Source: Cyrtodaria siliqua (lineage: Eukaryota > Mollusca > Bivalvia > Adapedonta > Hiatellidae). From it: a stretch of DNA of 64,000 nucleotides. Positions within the stretch are counted from its first letter, which is position 1. The number at the start of each line of letters is the position of its first letter. Below, one piece after another: positions 23,530-35,829 of the stretch. Below the pieces are notes generated by a model, which was not told where the DNA came from, ran no database searches, and was given only the letters and a program-made list of their open reading frames with translations. The DNA lies in contig JAWPHD010010223.1 of assembly GCA_037043455.1 (NCBI GenBank), forward strand, positions 31,931-95,930, in the 5' to 3' direction. Both the position numbers and the translations under genes were made by a program.

Positions 23530-23599
23530 GGCAACCGGCTTCTCCATCATCTGCCCTGTTAAACTGAAATGACAACAAATGCAGACATCTTATCCGCTC

Positions 23600-24030
23600 T
23601 GATTACTGACAGTTAATTATCATTTTTGTATACTAACAGTGAATTATCAATCTTGAAAGAATGAATTAACAATATTTCATAAAGTGAATTATCGATATTG
23701 TAAACTTTTAGGGAATAATCAATATTGTATGTTTTCAGTGAATTAACAATCATTTATATAAACATTGAATTATCAAGTGTATACTTACACTGAATTATCA
23801 ATAGTGTAAACTTACAGTGAATTATCATTCTTGCATACTAATAGTGAAATATCATTCTTATATACTAACAGCAAATTATCAACCCGTCATACTTATAGTG
23901 AATTATCAATCTTGCATACTTATAGTGAATTATCGATATTGTATACATAGGATATTGTATACTTAGTGAATTATCCATATATATTGCTTATACTAAAGTT
24001 CAGTGAATTATCAATCTTGCAAAATAAAAC
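23600..24030. repeat. Degenerate minisatellite upstream of POFUT1
   Basis: A unit of about 30 bp, of type 'agtgaattatcaatcttg' plus 'catactta', occurs roughly a dozen times. It begins about 70 bp from the POFUT1 start codon and so occupies the 5' UTR or proximal promoter position. Confidence 0.8.
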
Positions 24031-24077
24031 CTACAGTGAAGTCATTATTATTGAGCCTGACTATTCAAACAGTTTGT

Positions 24078-24325
24078 TTGAATGGTGTTTTACGTCATGT
24101 TTAGCACATGTTAGGCCATATATGACAGTCGATGTTTTTGTAGTAGAGGCAGAGACACCCCATTTTTCCTGGATAGAACCAGTACTGTATACCTCCTCAA
24201 TCCGTAAGAACTGACATTATCTCACTTGACAAGTCGAGCTGCCAATGGGATTGGAACCTGCAGCAGTGAGAGGTGAGATGTTAATCTAGAGACAGAGTCA
24301 TTACTATCCCGGCCATGGAGGCACT
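24078..24325 (-). repeat. SINE family C, near full length
   Basis: The minus-strand copy includes the tRNA-like head (B-box-like GGTTCCAATCC), 'agctcgacttgtca', 'ggttctatccagg' and the 'catatatggcctaacatgtg' 3' part. It shows degenerate boxes and scattered changes relative to 40013-40250. Confidence 0.75.
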
Positions 24326-24896
24326 ATTCAAACAGATATAATAACTATGTATCCATTTCAAATGTTACATAAAATATTTTCCATCTACTCGCCAAACTAT
24401 CCAAATCAAAAATTCTCACAGTAGCATTTTTAACACAGAAACACGTCTGCATTAACTTAAAAACATCCCATCAGTATATATAACTGTAAAAACTAAAGTT
24501 AATGTAACTTTCATTCATATCAATTATCAAAAAACAAATAGCTCTCACATATATGTTCAACTTTCGACACACAGATTAACTTGCAAGTATTTATTTTGAC
24601 TGATTATAATATACACCCTTGTGAAAATGGGAGCAATGATGTAGTACAGTATATACACCAATATTACTACTGTATGCATGGACGATCAGTACTCAGTTTA
24701 TCAAAATGACTTATAACATACGATTACCGTTAAAAAGTTCTTAAAGCTAAAGATGAGAGACAAATATATTATAAAGCATATTTGTGAATAACATATTTTA
24801 ATCATTTCTTATATGTACGTTTTTGACTAGAATGGTGTTCCACCGAACACTTGTGTTGCCTGCTGTGTGTGAGCTTGGTTAGGTTGCTTTTGTCTG
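24326..24896. other. Intergenic AT-rich DNA, nothing recognised
   Basis: I see no exon, repeat or RNA signature in this stretch. Confidence 0.5.
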
Positions 24897-25035
24897 TATG
24901 GTGTTTAACGTCATTTTCAACACATGTAAGATTATATATGACGGTCGATTTTTTTTGTGGTGGAGGCAGACCACCCATTTTTCCTGGGTAGAACCAGTAC
25001 TGTACACCTCCTGCCATCCGTAAGAATCGACACTA
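24897..25035 (-). repeat. SINE family C, 3' fragment
   Basis: It matches the body and tail of family C ('ggttctacccagg', 'cctccaccacaaa', 'catatataatcttacatgtg'). The head is missing. Confidence 0.7.
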
Positions 25036-25039
25036 AAGT

Positions 25040-25230
25040 TTTATGAACAGGGGCATAACTTCGCCAATATGAAAGTTTAGAGTTACATGTATAGGGCATG
25101 TGTAACAACATTCATTCAGGTAAGATGAAAATGTGTAAGAAGTTTTATGAACATAGGTCAAATACTTCCGAGATTGGGTTGCTGGTTAAAGTGTGACAAA
25201 CGACGACAATCGATGGGCAAAGTGTCTACC
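25040..25230 (+). repeat. Dispersed repeat shared with 5525-5690
   Basis: It carries the same landmarks as the copy in POFUT1 intron 5 (see 5525-5690). It follows directly on the SINE fragment. Confidence 0.55.
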
Positions 25231-25299
25231 ATGCTACGAAGGTGACATAAAAAGATGCATAAGTTATTTTATTACTTTACAGTAGGCATTTTTTAGCTC

Positions 25300-25585
25300 T
25301 GCTGAACAAAAGAAATATAAAAAGATCGGACAGGAAAAGTAGCATTCAAGAAGGACAGTCAACCACAAAACACAGAAACAAACATGCAAACAGACAAACA
25401 AGAAGGCAAAAGCAATAATAAATGCAAACGACATCACAAACACAAAAGGGTTGACAATAGGGCTACCGCCTTGGAACGGTCAGTGGCAAAGTAGGCCACT
25501 GGGGGTTTAAACCATTAAGGGCACGACAAGAAAGATCATGGACAAACATCAAACGCCACCGTCCCAATGGGCTTTAGGTAGGCCA
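25300..25585 (-). repeat. Dispersed repeat R1, reverse copy
   Basis: R1 is recognised by 'gaccgttccaaggcggtagc' followed by 'gtttgtgatgtc' and 'tttctgtg.gtgtttgtgg'. Other copies or fragments are near 35180-35495, 44615-44640, 47140-47190, 56555-56670, 57560-57650 and 60565-61130. It may be the tail of a retroelement; no coding part was found. Confidence 0.65.
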
Positions 25586-25639
25586 ATTTTCATTGACCAG
25601 TAGAGCTTATGCTGTGGTGGCTCATCCATTTGTCTGTCC

Positions 25640-26830
25640 GTCAACTTTTTTTTTGTGGCGACTACTCCTCTGAAACTATTGGATGAATTTTCATTTTTAC
25701 AGGAATGTTGCCAATAAGGCCTAGCAAAAATTCAGGTTGGTGTGAAATGCAAGATGGCCACCAAAACTAAAAATAGATTTTAAAAAAAAAAGGCTTCTAC
25801 TCCTAAACTATAAAGTGATATCGACATGGGACCTTACTAAAATGATCAGCGTGACATAATGATGGTCCTTGACGAAAATCATCTTGATTCGAAGTCAAAC
25901 CTGGCCTGCTGGGGGCCATCTTTGTTTACATAAGAGTTATATATAGGAAAATCTTGTGGCGACTACTCACTGGAACTATTGGATGGATTTTCATGCAAAT
26001 TTACAAAAATGTTGCACATAAGGTCTAGCTGATCCTAGAAAAAATTCAGGTTGACATGAAATCCAAGATGGCCACCAAAGCTAAAAAATACATTTTTAAA
26101 AAAGAAGTTTGTAGCGACTACTCCTCCGAAACTTTAAGCGATATTGATATGAGATCAGCAATTCATAATGTTGGTCCTTGATGAAAGTCATTTTGATTCA
26201 ACTTAAAACATTGCCACCAGCGGCCATCTTGTTTACATAGTTCTATAGGAAAATCTTGTGGCGACTACTCCTCTGGATACTTGGATTTTTAGGAAACTTT
26301 ACAGGAATGTTGCTCTTGGAGTCTAGTTGGTCCAAAGTAAAAATCAGTTCAGCCATAATGTTCAAGATGGCCGCCAATACAGTTTTGTGGTGACTACTTT
26401 CTCAAAAACCGTGAGGAGTATTGATTTGGAACCTTTACCAAATTGACTAGGATGACATGTTGTTGGTCCTTAACAAAAAAAAATCATTGTGATTTGATAT
26501 CAAACATGGCCGCCAGCATTTGTTGCATAGTTATATAGAAAAAAACTTGTGGCGACTACGCGTCTGCAACTACTTGATGGGTTTTCATGAAACTTTAAAG
26601 GAATGTTGCTCTTGATGTCTAGTTGGTCCTAAGTAAAGACCAGGTCAGCGTAAACTTCAAGACGGCCACCATTGCTAAAAATAGATTTTAAAAGTACAAC
26701 ATTGTGGTGACCATGTGTTATTGATTTAATTGGTGACACCTTTACCAAAACTGGCAAAGCATGAAGTTGGTCCTAAACATGTTTTTGATTTTTATGAAAC
26801 TTTACAGGAATGTTATTCTTGTTAGAAAAA
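25640..26830. repeat. Four-copy tandem repeat, period about 300 bp
   Basis: 'tgtggcgactac' begins units at about 25654, 25954, 26256 and 26549. Related half-unit starts ('gtagcgactactcctcc' near 26108 and 'gtggtgactac' near 26384) show each 300-bp unit is built of two diverged 150-bp halves. Units carry 'ttttcatgaaactttacagg'-like and 'aagatggccaccaa' segments. There is no ORF of note. Confidence 0.85.
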
Positions 26831-28247
26831 AAATCATTTGAGAAATATTGAAAATAAACGTATTAACTCTGACAACTGTAAGGATTTCAAAAATTGTTTT
26901 TTTTTGAATGGTGTTTTTTTACAGTGTTTTTTCTTATACAAGTGGTACTGAAAAACGGTACCATTCCCAATGGCTAAAAGTATGATTTTTTCACAGTTGG
27001 CTCGAACAAATTCCCAATCCAAAAAAAATAAAGATTTAGACAAAAGAAGTGGGAAATATATTCTTTTAGGTGAGGGTAATGCAATACTACAAGGTAATGT
27101 ATACATGGTAAAACATGTAATGTGTCTGCAAAGTATTTAAGTGTACAATATTGCTTTTGTTTGATAGTAAACATTTCCATTTTAAGGCAAAACAACGTGA
27201 AATTTCCAAGTTGAATGGGTAACGGTACCATTTCCAAAAGGGTAAATAAAATTGCTGTTTTACGTCATGTTTAGCACATGTTAGGCCATATATGACAGAA
27301 CCATTAATGTTTACCTCCCAGAAAAAAAAAATGTTGCAAAATAACTGTTTAATTCCTACATTGTTTTAACACAACTTCTGATCCTGCTAAACGATTTTGT
27401 GAAATTCCTCCGAAGCCCAGGGCTAGTAAACTGCCATTCGGGCTAGTGCATTTTTTTAAACTGATGTAGTCGGGGCTAAAGGAAAATGTACGGTTTTCAT
27501 TGAGTATATAAGAACTCGGGCTAGTGACACAAACATTTTAATTCAAAGACTGAAATATACATACCCTAATATTTTCAAAAAATCAGTAAAACTAATGCCC
27601 ATGAGGAAAGTTTTAGTGAAGATTTTGATTTCAAATACAAATTAAAAAAGTTCAAATATCTTATTATAGTTATTATGCATTGAATATAACTACTTTCTAA
27701 GTAATGTGTGTGTGACGTTTCATGCTAACATTACCAAAAGAAATATAAAAATAATACACATAAACCCCTAAAAAGCATTTTGTTATTTTGAAAGTGGCAC
27801 CAGTAATTTGAGTGTGTGAAGTTTCATTAAAAAAAATTCCAAGTCGATCAAAATTAGGGCTGAGAAATGATTTTGACTCATTCGACCTTTTGGCCAAAAA
27901 AGGTCTATTTCTGGCCTTCCTTCTGTCACCATTTATTTCCTACCGACCTTAAACCTTTTTTTATTGTGGATGACCTTAACTGGATTTCTTCCAGTGAACA
28001 GCATGTGTTTCCGTTCACCGTATTTACTATTTTTTTCAATACCGTGGAGTTTTTAAATTATCGTCTTCTGACAGCTGTTTCCAAATATGGCCGTCTGCTT
28101 GTCAGGAATTTAGGTGACATGTCACGTGAGAAATGTACTAACATAACAATTACCAGAATGTTTTTAACACAAACACCGATACTGCATCACGTTTTATGTA
28201 GGTACCCCGGCTTTGACACAACCCATTTACCGTTCTCATTATACGAT
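26831..28247. other. Intergenic DNA with one SINE-C scrap, no gene recognised
   Basis: A short SINE-C 3' fragment lies at about 27245-27300 (minus). Small ORFs such as 27867-28274 (plus) have no recognisable domain and no splice context. Confidence 0.55.
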
Positions 28248-28527
28248 AGGGGGCGTCCGTGGCCGAGTGGTTAACGTCTCTGACTTGAAATCACTTGCCC
28301 CTCACCGCTGTAGGTTCGATCCCTCAGGGGCCTAGGAATCTTTATGTGAGGAAGCTATCCAGCTGGCTTGCGGAACGAGGGTGGTTCTACCCAGGTGCCC
28401 GCCCGTGCATGAAAATTGCCCGGAGGGGCACCTGGGGTCTTCCTCCACCAGTCAAAGCTGGAAAGTCGCCATATGACCTTAGCTGTTGGTGCGACTATAA
28501 AATCCAATCCAATCCAATTCAATTCAT
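28248..28527 (+). mobile_element. Full-length tRNA-derived SINE, family B
   Basis: The head reads like a serine-type tRNA (GTGGCCGAGTGGTTAACG A-box region, anticodon-position TGA in GACTTGAAATC, B-box GGTTCGATCC), followed by an unrelated body and a tail of about four AATCC/AATTC repeats. A cloverleaf is not preserved downstream, so this is a SINE rather than a tRNA gene. A 3' fragment is at 2031-2155. Confidence 0.85.
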
Positions 28528-29184
28528 TATACGATTAAATAAAACTTGTTGATATCTTATGAAAGGCAAAGGATTAAATCATCATTGCGTCATAAAACAT
28601 TTTATTTTGTGTAAGTCTGCTTTAAAAGGGGGATACATTAATGACGAGAATGCTGGTGTAGAGATCAAATATCCATAGGAAAATTATCCGTAGCCTTCAA
28701 AAATCAGCCTTATTTACAAGTTTTTTTTGTTGTTGTTTAGAACTATTCATGATTACGAAATTTGCACAATAAACGTGCACAAAAAATTCGAAATCACATG
28801 GCGGTCCAAAACAGATAAAAAGACGATACTTTCATCAACACAATTCAAATGGACGAAAGGTTCGATAATTCGATTTTCCCACTTAGTTTTTTTAAAGCCC
28901 AAATTTAAATTATTTATGCAATTAATACAAGTTCATGCATTGTTGGATAGTCATAGAAAATAATAGATTAGCATAGTAATTCGATTAGAAAGACTTGCTT
29001 TAATTTTACCACAACTGTTTGTTTTTTTTTGAAAGTGCACTTACTTTTCTACACAGATGCATGCTGAATAGAGAATCCGGTTTTTGAGAAAGTAGTCACC
29101 ACAAAACTGTATTTTTAAAATAAGTTTTTTTTAGCTGTGACAGCCATCTTAAACATTATGGCCGAACTGATTTTCTATTCAGCA
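28528..29184. other. Intergenic DNA, nothing recognised
   Basis: I see no exon, repeat or RNA signature in this stretch. Confidence 0.45.
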
Positions 29185-29562
29185 TGCGGGGCTTAGGAAA
29201 AGAAGAATGGCAAGGCTCTGCCGAGCCATTCTTCGTTTTCGTGCGAGCCTAATAAACTTGATAGTAAAAGGCACTGACATAATATTCTATTTATCATGTA
29301 GATTATCCACATTTTTTGCATGAATTACTATTATTACCTATTTCTCAGAATGTGACGCTTATCGAGGACGCCGCCATGTTGCTGTTTTTTGTTTGTTTTA
29401 TACGTCAGGCAACGTTACGTGCATGACGTCAGATAACGTTCCGTACAATAAACGCCGAGGGATTCCGCATTGATTTGCTCTATTGGTCAGTGCCCAATAA
29501 AGCAGTTTTTAATAGGTCACCTCTTTATTAGGCAGAAAAGTGCCTATCTGCATGATAAATGC
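29185..29562. mobile_element. Foldback family G, copy 1
   Basis: It shares about 330 bp with 59690-60086, from 'gagcctaataaacttgatag' through 'tgcatgacgtcagataacg' to 'atctgcatgataaat'. Here the left palindrome arm is largely lost, with a small 'aatggc..gccatt' hairpin in its place. Confidence 0.75.
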
Positions 29563-29757
29563 AAATACAAAGCTAACTCTTATACAAATTATCATCATTG
29601 TACACAGCGACAGCTGTAATAGTGGTACCACACACACAAGGAGTTGCTAGTTCCTCCCACTTGCTATTTCAGTTAGGTTGAACAATTAAAGAAGCAACCT
29701 ACATATTGCTGCTATTGCGCATGCCATTGAAGGAACTAATTATGTCCTTAGGTGTTA

Positions 29758-30126
29758 ATTCATAATTTTGCATTGCCAAAATGTTGAGATTTTACCGTAT
29801 TTTCACTAGGTGATAAAAAGTGTGTTACTCGGTTTTTATCCTTGGGTTCTATAGTAAAATAAAAATCTTTGGCAGAGGAAAAAAATGATAATTTTCAAGT
29901 TTAGATTTTGAAAGATACATATTTTGAATCAATTTGCATAAATGTGTATGAAATATGCAGGGTTTCAAAATAATCACACTGTAAATACCTTAATTTTAAC
30001 AGTAAACTTGGTTGAACATCAAGGATAAAGACCGAGTTCATCACCTACCAGCATGTATTGTTATGTCTTATTTATAGGTCACTGATTGGTCAGTTTTTTT
30101 GATGATGCTCTATCAAAATTATGAAT
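29758..30126 (-). mobile_element. MITE family B copy 3
   Basis: Reverse orientation with both ends intact (ATTCATAATTTTG at 29758, CAAAATTATGAAT ending at 30126). It is 369 bp long and homologous throughout to 1583-1932. Confidence 0.8.
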
Positions 30127-31021
30127 TGCATATTCAGTCGGTGCATTTCACGGATGACCCCCACTGATTCGACAACTGTAAATATTCCTCTGACTAGGGA
30201 GCGTAACAAGATCATTTCGGTATATAGCTGATAAACTGTGAAAGTATAGCTGTCCAATCACGAACGTTTTGTTTTGTGGGAAAATTCGTAGATTGTACAC
30301 TTAAATCCGGAGATCCGGAGACAATCGTATTTTATCCGGAGATTTGGCAGGCCTTCTTTTATATCACATCTTCATAAAATTAGATGAATAAATAGCAAAT
30401 TGGTTAATTTTTATGAAGAAATCCATGTAAACAGTATTCAGCACTCGGGTCTAAATTGAAGGAGTATTCGTTACTCAGCTCTGAATTAGAGAGTATTTAG
30501 TACTCGGGGACGGGAAGGGGGTGAAACACCCACAGCACAGGAATTACTTTCATTATTATTCCGAGCCTTCTCCGACACTTTCAATGCATTTTTCACGATT
30601 CTGATATTTCATCTGGCCTGGATATACAAGTACCTATATAGATCTATGCTGCTCCCTACCGTTACACGCACTGTAGTTCAATAATGTTTACCTCCGGGTA
30701 TTTCTTATTTTTATCACATCTTTTCTTTCCCGCGCTCTGTCAGTGAATTTTCTACCTCCAAATAAGAGAAGACCGTTTGGTCTGCCCGAAACGTCGCAAA
30801 CTAGGTAAAACACCGTTTAACACCCAACGCACCCAAAATATCTTCCGGGATGAAAATTGAAACGAGTTGTTTTGGCAAAGGATGAAGACGTAATTGTTTA
30901 CGTCTCTGTTACGACAAATAAGGAAATATTAACATATTTACCATTCATTTAACAGTGGACTCAAGCTTAAGAAGAGACGCAGTAACAAAGAGATCTCTGG
31001 TATTGTACACTGGTAGTGTAG
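30127..31021. other. Intergenic DNA, no gene recognised
   Basis: It contains a short three-fold repeat at about 30435-30505 ('gtattc..tactc' type). Otherwise there is nothing I can name. Confidence 0.45.
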
Positions 31022-31047
31022 TGTCACAGGATGGCCATGAGTGGTTG
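31022..31047. repeat. Start of an old LTR, interrupted
   Basis: TGTCACAGGATGGCCATGAG plus the next bases match the first bases of the LTR at 48086/54227. The match resumes at 34935 after the inserted TIR element. Confidence 0.7.
31041..31047. repeat. Target-site duplication, left
   Basis: GTGGTTG, repeated at 34935-34941. Those bases occur once at the matching place in the intact LTR, supporting duplication on insertion. Confidence 0.75.
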
Positions 31048-32166
31048 CAAGGATTTGTACAATAAGAGGATAAGAATATATGATGAAATCTCGTAGACTC
31101 TCGCGTAGAAAGTACGAGATTTCAGCGTCTATCGATAAGGCGGGTCTTCCGATAAGACGTGTCCGATCGATAACGATAACGCGGTGAGCTTACCTGTACG
31201 TTTCGACACAAAACCAATTCGGTGCTACTGCTGGGTTTATCTCATATTTTACGTGAGAAATATACAGCTTCTTTTTAACTGGCGGCTTGTTAATTACCTG
31301 ATTACATAGTCAATAGAAAAATAGAAAAATCCCTAAATGCATAAAGCACTCGGGAATTATGGCTCAGGGTTGCGTCACGAACACGGAGACTAGTTCGAAA
31401 ATGGTGTTAATAAAATGTATAAACACACGGTGATACTCTGATTACCGCGAAAATGATGACGATTCTATGCTCTAAATATGTAATTGTAGCATGGTCACAG
31501 ACAATTCTCTTTGTTCAGACACAGGTGTAAATCGTTTAATTAAAAATAAGACCTGTCAGAATAACTGTGAGAATAACTGAAATAGAGCTGAAATGGACAT
31601 GCTACAAAACAAATAGAGTATGGTTTCATCTCGGGTCTAATTTAAACACCTCGATGGGCTACGCCCATCTCGATGTTTAAATGAACCATATCATATCTAT
31701 TACTTATTCCTTGCTGTAATAATAAAATACTTTAAATACCAATAATTATCGGACATTTTGTTTTATAATTCTTAAAGTGTTTGGATTACCAGGCGTAAAT
31801 TATTAATATTAATTGTATTGTTTTCGCTAGGAAAACTAACATTGTGTGACGCGGTGTCGGTTGATATTTGTTTCTTCTTTTGTAACGATTTTAACCGTAT
31901 TGCAATTAGACCAATTGAATTAAAAAAAGTATCTTGTTTGTGCAAATGTATTTTAATTAATTAGCGAAATTATCCTTTATTTTCTTCGAGTTTAAAGCGC
32001 GGCGTCGGCCGATCCTTTTGATATGTCCCGAGACTTGAATGCATAATTATAGTTTGCTGCTTAAACTGTTATTTTAATCAATGCTTTATTTAAAAAAAAA
32101 CTGTGAACATGCATCTCTTGTACATATTTACCATTTGGTAGTGTCATTCTGATTATCTTTACGTAC

Positions 32167-32550
32167 ATGAATATGTCTTACGGAAAAGAAGATTTTATTA
32201 ATGTTGATGATCTAGATCTTGAAGCTTTATTAGGCGAGTTTACTGCCAGTGAAAATGAGGTCTCTGATGAACTTTGTGATAATGGTGTAGATATGAGTAA
32301 TAAGCCGACTCCTAAACTGTCCATGCTATGCATGCAACGAATCATACATACATTTTTTGAAATTTGTTTGTGCGTGCGTACTTTATCAAAAGCTCCCAAT
32401 CCTCATCCCATTCCCCGGACGTTTGAATTGTTAGCTCCACTGAGGGTCTTACCGCGTGTCATAAAATGCGGTACTTACTCGTGTTTTATTGCTATGATGT
32501 TAAGTATATATTTATGCTCGCCCTATGGCACTAGTGTCTTATTGCTGTGA
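32167..32550 (+). CDS. Hypothetical acidic ORF inside the TIR element
   Basis: The 127-codon ORF starts MNMSYGKEDFINVDDLDLEA. The first 50 residues are acidic and could form a short helix; the rest runs into the tandem repeat and looks noncoding. A GTATATA-type donor is not convincing. It could be the first exon of a transposon-encoded protein or chance. I do not recognise it. Confidence 0.3.
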   Translation: MNMSYGKEDFINVDDLDLEALLGEFTASENEVSDELCDNGVDMSNKPTPKLSMLCMQRIIHTFFEICLCVRTLSKAPNPHPIPRTFELLAPLRVLPRVIKCGTYSCFIAMMLSIYLCSPYGTSVLLL

Positions 32551-32870
32551 GTGTCATAAAATATATACCGAATATGCACCCTATTTGAGCGAGTTCTTTA
32601 TCTTTTCTCAAAACACAATGTCATAAAACTGGGTATTGAGACCCATGCTATATTGATTTGGTAGTGCCATAAAACACATGCCGAATATGCAGATATTTAA
32701 GCAAGTTGCCGCCTTATCTTTTGCTAATAACAACACCATGTCATAAAACCACACCATGTCATAAAACCGGGTATTGAGATCCATGCTATATATGCAGCTC
32801 ATTTGAGCTGGTGTCTTATATTTCGCTGGTAACAACACTAGGTCATTAAAATCCGGTATTGTCCCATACT
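32440..32870. repeat. Degenerate tandem repeat in the TIR element
   Basis: 'tgtcataaaa' with 'ccgggtattgag..ccatgctatat' recurs at about 32457, 32549, 32620, 32739 and 32757. Period is roughly 90-130 bp and irregular. Confidence 0.65.
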
Positions 32871-33479
32871 ACATGTAGAGTGCCATACCTGAAGCAATTA
32901 TTCAAATAGATGCTCCACAAGCTAAACAATAACAAGAAGACAAAATTCAGAAATTCATAGCTTTTTATTTGAGTTATGTAACAAAACATACGGTAATAAA
33001 AGAGTTTTAATTAAATTAACATAAACAAGAAATGACACATACAGTGCAAAAAAATTTCCAAAACATTTCAATATATGGTTCAAATTTGCAGTCCCGTGCA
33101 TAGGAATGTATAAAGTAGAGTATGGAGTGGGTCCTGAATTCCTCTGTATCCTTCCCCTTTTGAAGCGGCTGAAAATAAACTAAGATAAAGTGTTACTTTT
33201 ATAAGGGATTAAATGCAGAGTATTGGTTTAAAACTGAATATTAATGTTATAATTAATATTAAAGGTTTGCAGCCATGTGGTCACGATTTGTTTCTATGTT
33301 ATTTGTGTTAAGTATATATACCCATGACTTACAATCTGTGTTACGTTGTATTAAGTATCACCGTCGTGAGTTTTCAACATGTACCACTTATTTTAGTAGT
33401 ATTTTTAAAATTTTAGAATTATTTTTTTAAAGAAATATTGTGTCCCATTGAAATGTGAAAAGAATATACAAATAATGTT

Positions 33480-34430
33480 TTGCTTGATAAAAGGACAACC
33501 ATGCAGTATGAAAACTATGTAAGAACACAAATATATTATATAATTATATATATATATTTAAAAAGAACATAATTGTGTTCCTTTATATTAAAAAGGCGAT
33601 AACACATGGTATTTTAAAATTATTTCTTAGAAGAAATAATCTGCCAATTTGAAAGCTGAAGAAAAAAATATAATGCTTTGTATGATGAAATAAAGATTAC
33701 CATGCAGTATAAAAATTATATAAGAACACAAATATGTGTATTTTTCAGAAGATTAACATGATTTTATGCTTTTCTATTAAAAAGGCACTAACACACTAGT
33801 GTTTCTAAAATATAAAATTTAGTTTTTTATAAGTTCAAAGTGAATTATAACGAGAAATATATGCCCATTTGAAAGCTGAAATACTTTTTTTTGATAATGC
33901 TTGGTATAAAATAAAGTTAACCATGCAGTATAAAAATTATATAAGAACACAAATATGTGTATTTTTTTAGAAAATAACATGATTGTATGCCTTTCTATTA
34001 AAAAGGCAGTAACACACTAGTGTTTCTAAATTTTGCTTTTAAAAGTTCAAAGTGAATTATAACAAGAAATATATGCCCATTTGAAATCTATAATTCTTTT
34101 TTATATAATGCTTGGTATGAAATCAAGTTAACCATGCAGTATAAAAACACAAATATGTGTATTTTTTTAGAAAATAACATGATTTTACGCCTTTCTATTA
34201 AATAGACAGTAACACACTAATGTTTCTAAATTTTCAAAGTGAATTATAACAACAAGAAATATACAGCCCATTTGAAAGCTGGGAAAAAAATACTTTGTAC
34301 AAAATAAAGGTTACCACGCAATATTAAAATTATATAAGAACACAAATATGTGTATTTTTTAAAAATAGAACATGATTTTGTGCCTTCCTACTAAAAAGGC
34401 GGTAACATCGATTTTTTTTTTTTGGTTTTA
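33480..34430. repeat. Five-copy tandem repeat, period about 180-220 bp
   Basis: 'accatgcagta' followed by 'taagaacacaaatat' begins units at about 33496, 33699, 33922, 34131 and 34310. Each also has 'aaaggc.gtaacac' and 'gcccatttgaaagct' segments. It lies wholly inside the TIR element. Confidence 0.85.
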
Positions 34431-34934
34431 AACTCAAAGTGAAATTTAAATCAGAAAAAAATACGGAATGGTATCGATATCAATATGTTTTTTATTAAAT
34501 TTTAATAACCAAGTCGTATAACGAATACATTTATAATCAAAAATGTATTTCCTTCAATGGAAAACATATTTTATATCAATATTCCTAAAAATACGATTAC
34601 CCCACCCGTATCATCACAATGCCGAGAATCGGGAGAATATCAACATAAAATTACACTACCAACGAAAAACATTTGGAAAATAAACACTTCCTCATTAAAA
34701 TACATCATATTAAACTAATACTTACTCGATAATTGCTTATATAAAGCGTTATCTTTCTGTTTGTCGACATTAATCTACCCAGCGTTGTATTCAATATTTT
34801 CCAAAATGGCGGTTGAAGACGATGACTGTCACGTGACACGATCTCGGGATTTCTGTCCGAGAATTTGCGAGACTTCCTTTTTCGCCCTATATAATTTGAC
34901 CTATTTTCTAATCCTCTTATTGTACAAATCCTTG

Positions 34935-35010
34935 GTGGTTGGGACTGACTGAGGAAAGAATCATTTCTTTCTTTCTTTCTTTCTTCTTTCTTTCTTTCTT
35001 TCTTTCTTTC

Positions 35011-35085
<75 letters not shown>

Positions 35086-35165
35086 TTCTTTCTTTCTTTC
35101 TTTCTTTCTTTCTAAGGTTTATAGTCCCTCGACCATATGAGCCCCCGGGAAGAATCCCCCGTTGA
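34935..35165. repeat. Continuation of the old LTR
   Basis: GTGGTTGGGACTGACTGAGG and the bases after it align with the intact LTR after its first 26 bases. The copy is broken by a CTTT microsatellite and further repeats. Weak LTR-like stretches ('tgcatttaaatatgtttaat' at about 35192 and 'tatatatacaatttt' at about 35512) suggest the relic extends to about 35.8 kb. Confidence 0.6.
34965..35113. repeat. (CTTT)n microsatellite
   Basis: About 149 bp of near-pure CTTT repeats with a few phase slips. The minus-strand Lys/Glu/Arg ORF over it is a composition artefact. Confidence 0.95.
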
Positions 35166-35179
35166 CTCGGCATTATGTT

Positions 35180-35495
35180 TGGACTAACTGATGCATTTAA
35201 ATATGTTTAATGCAACTTGTGGACCCTATGATGACCTCTACCTAAATCCTCAATGGACGGCGTTTGGTGCTTGTCTATCGTGAGGTTTGGTGCACCCTAG
35301 AACCTGGCTTAAACCCCCGCGGACTTTTTTTGTCACTGACCGTTCCAAGGCGGTAGCCTTTTTGTCATCCTTTTTATGTATATGATGTCATATCTTGCTT
35401 TTTATTCATCTTTGTAGTTGTTGTTTATTTCTGTGCGTGTTTTTGGTTGGCTATGGTCCCTGAATGCTATATTTCCCGTTCGACTTTTATATATA
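35180..35495 (+). repeat. Dispersed repeat R1, forward copy
   Basis: It contains 'gaccgttccaaggcggtagc' at about 35338 and the downstream R1 block. It starts 'tgtggaccctatgatgac', as does the copy at 60565. Confidence 0.7.
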
Positions 35496-35829
35496 CTTAA
35501 TTTTTTTTATATATATACAATTTTCAAAGATGACATTGATGACAAAAGAAAGTACATATAAGACATTGATGTGTTCAATATTATTAAATATACTCATTAC
35601 TGTCTAAATGTGACGCGAAATATGTTGCTGATGTTTCTAATTAAATCCCTCGTGAAGTTATCACCATTAGAAAAAAAAACACTATGCAATTTAAATAACG
35701 CCGTGATACTGTGAATGATGATGAGCGTCTCCAGCGAAAGTTGATGAATCATCTATGGTGCCTCCAATGATTGTTGATGGTCAAAAGATGCCTCTAACGA
35801 CGGTTTATGACATTGTGACTACCAGATAT

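Larger units (their letters stand above)
31048..34934. mobile_element. 3.9-kb TIR element nested in an LTR relic
   Basis: The ends are at least 24 bp of perfect inverted repeat (CAAGGATTTGTACAAT... and its mirror at 34911-34934), with similarity continuing further in, flanked by the 7-bp repeat GTGGTTG. The interior is about 65-70% AT, carries two tandem arrays (about 32440-32870 and 33480-34430) and one acidic ORF. No transposase was recognised, so it is probably non-autonomous or too diverged. A superfamily is not assigned; 7-bp duplications are unusual. Confidence 0.78.

Noticed and set aside
23547..23550. Upstream in-frame ATGs as the POFUT1 start
   Set aside because: Possible, but weaker context than GCCATGG at 23529; the signal peptide is complete from the inner start.
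28248..28325. Possible serine tRNA gene
   Set aside because: It is followed by a SINE body repeated at 2031-2155 and an AATCC tail; tRNA-derived, not a tRNA gene.
32261..32320. Hammerhead ribozyme core (CTGATGA)
   Set aside because: CTGATGA occurs, but no matching CGAAA and stems were seen around it.
34961..35173. Lys/Glu/Arg-rich minus ORF
   Set aside because: It is the translation of the CTTT microsatellite.
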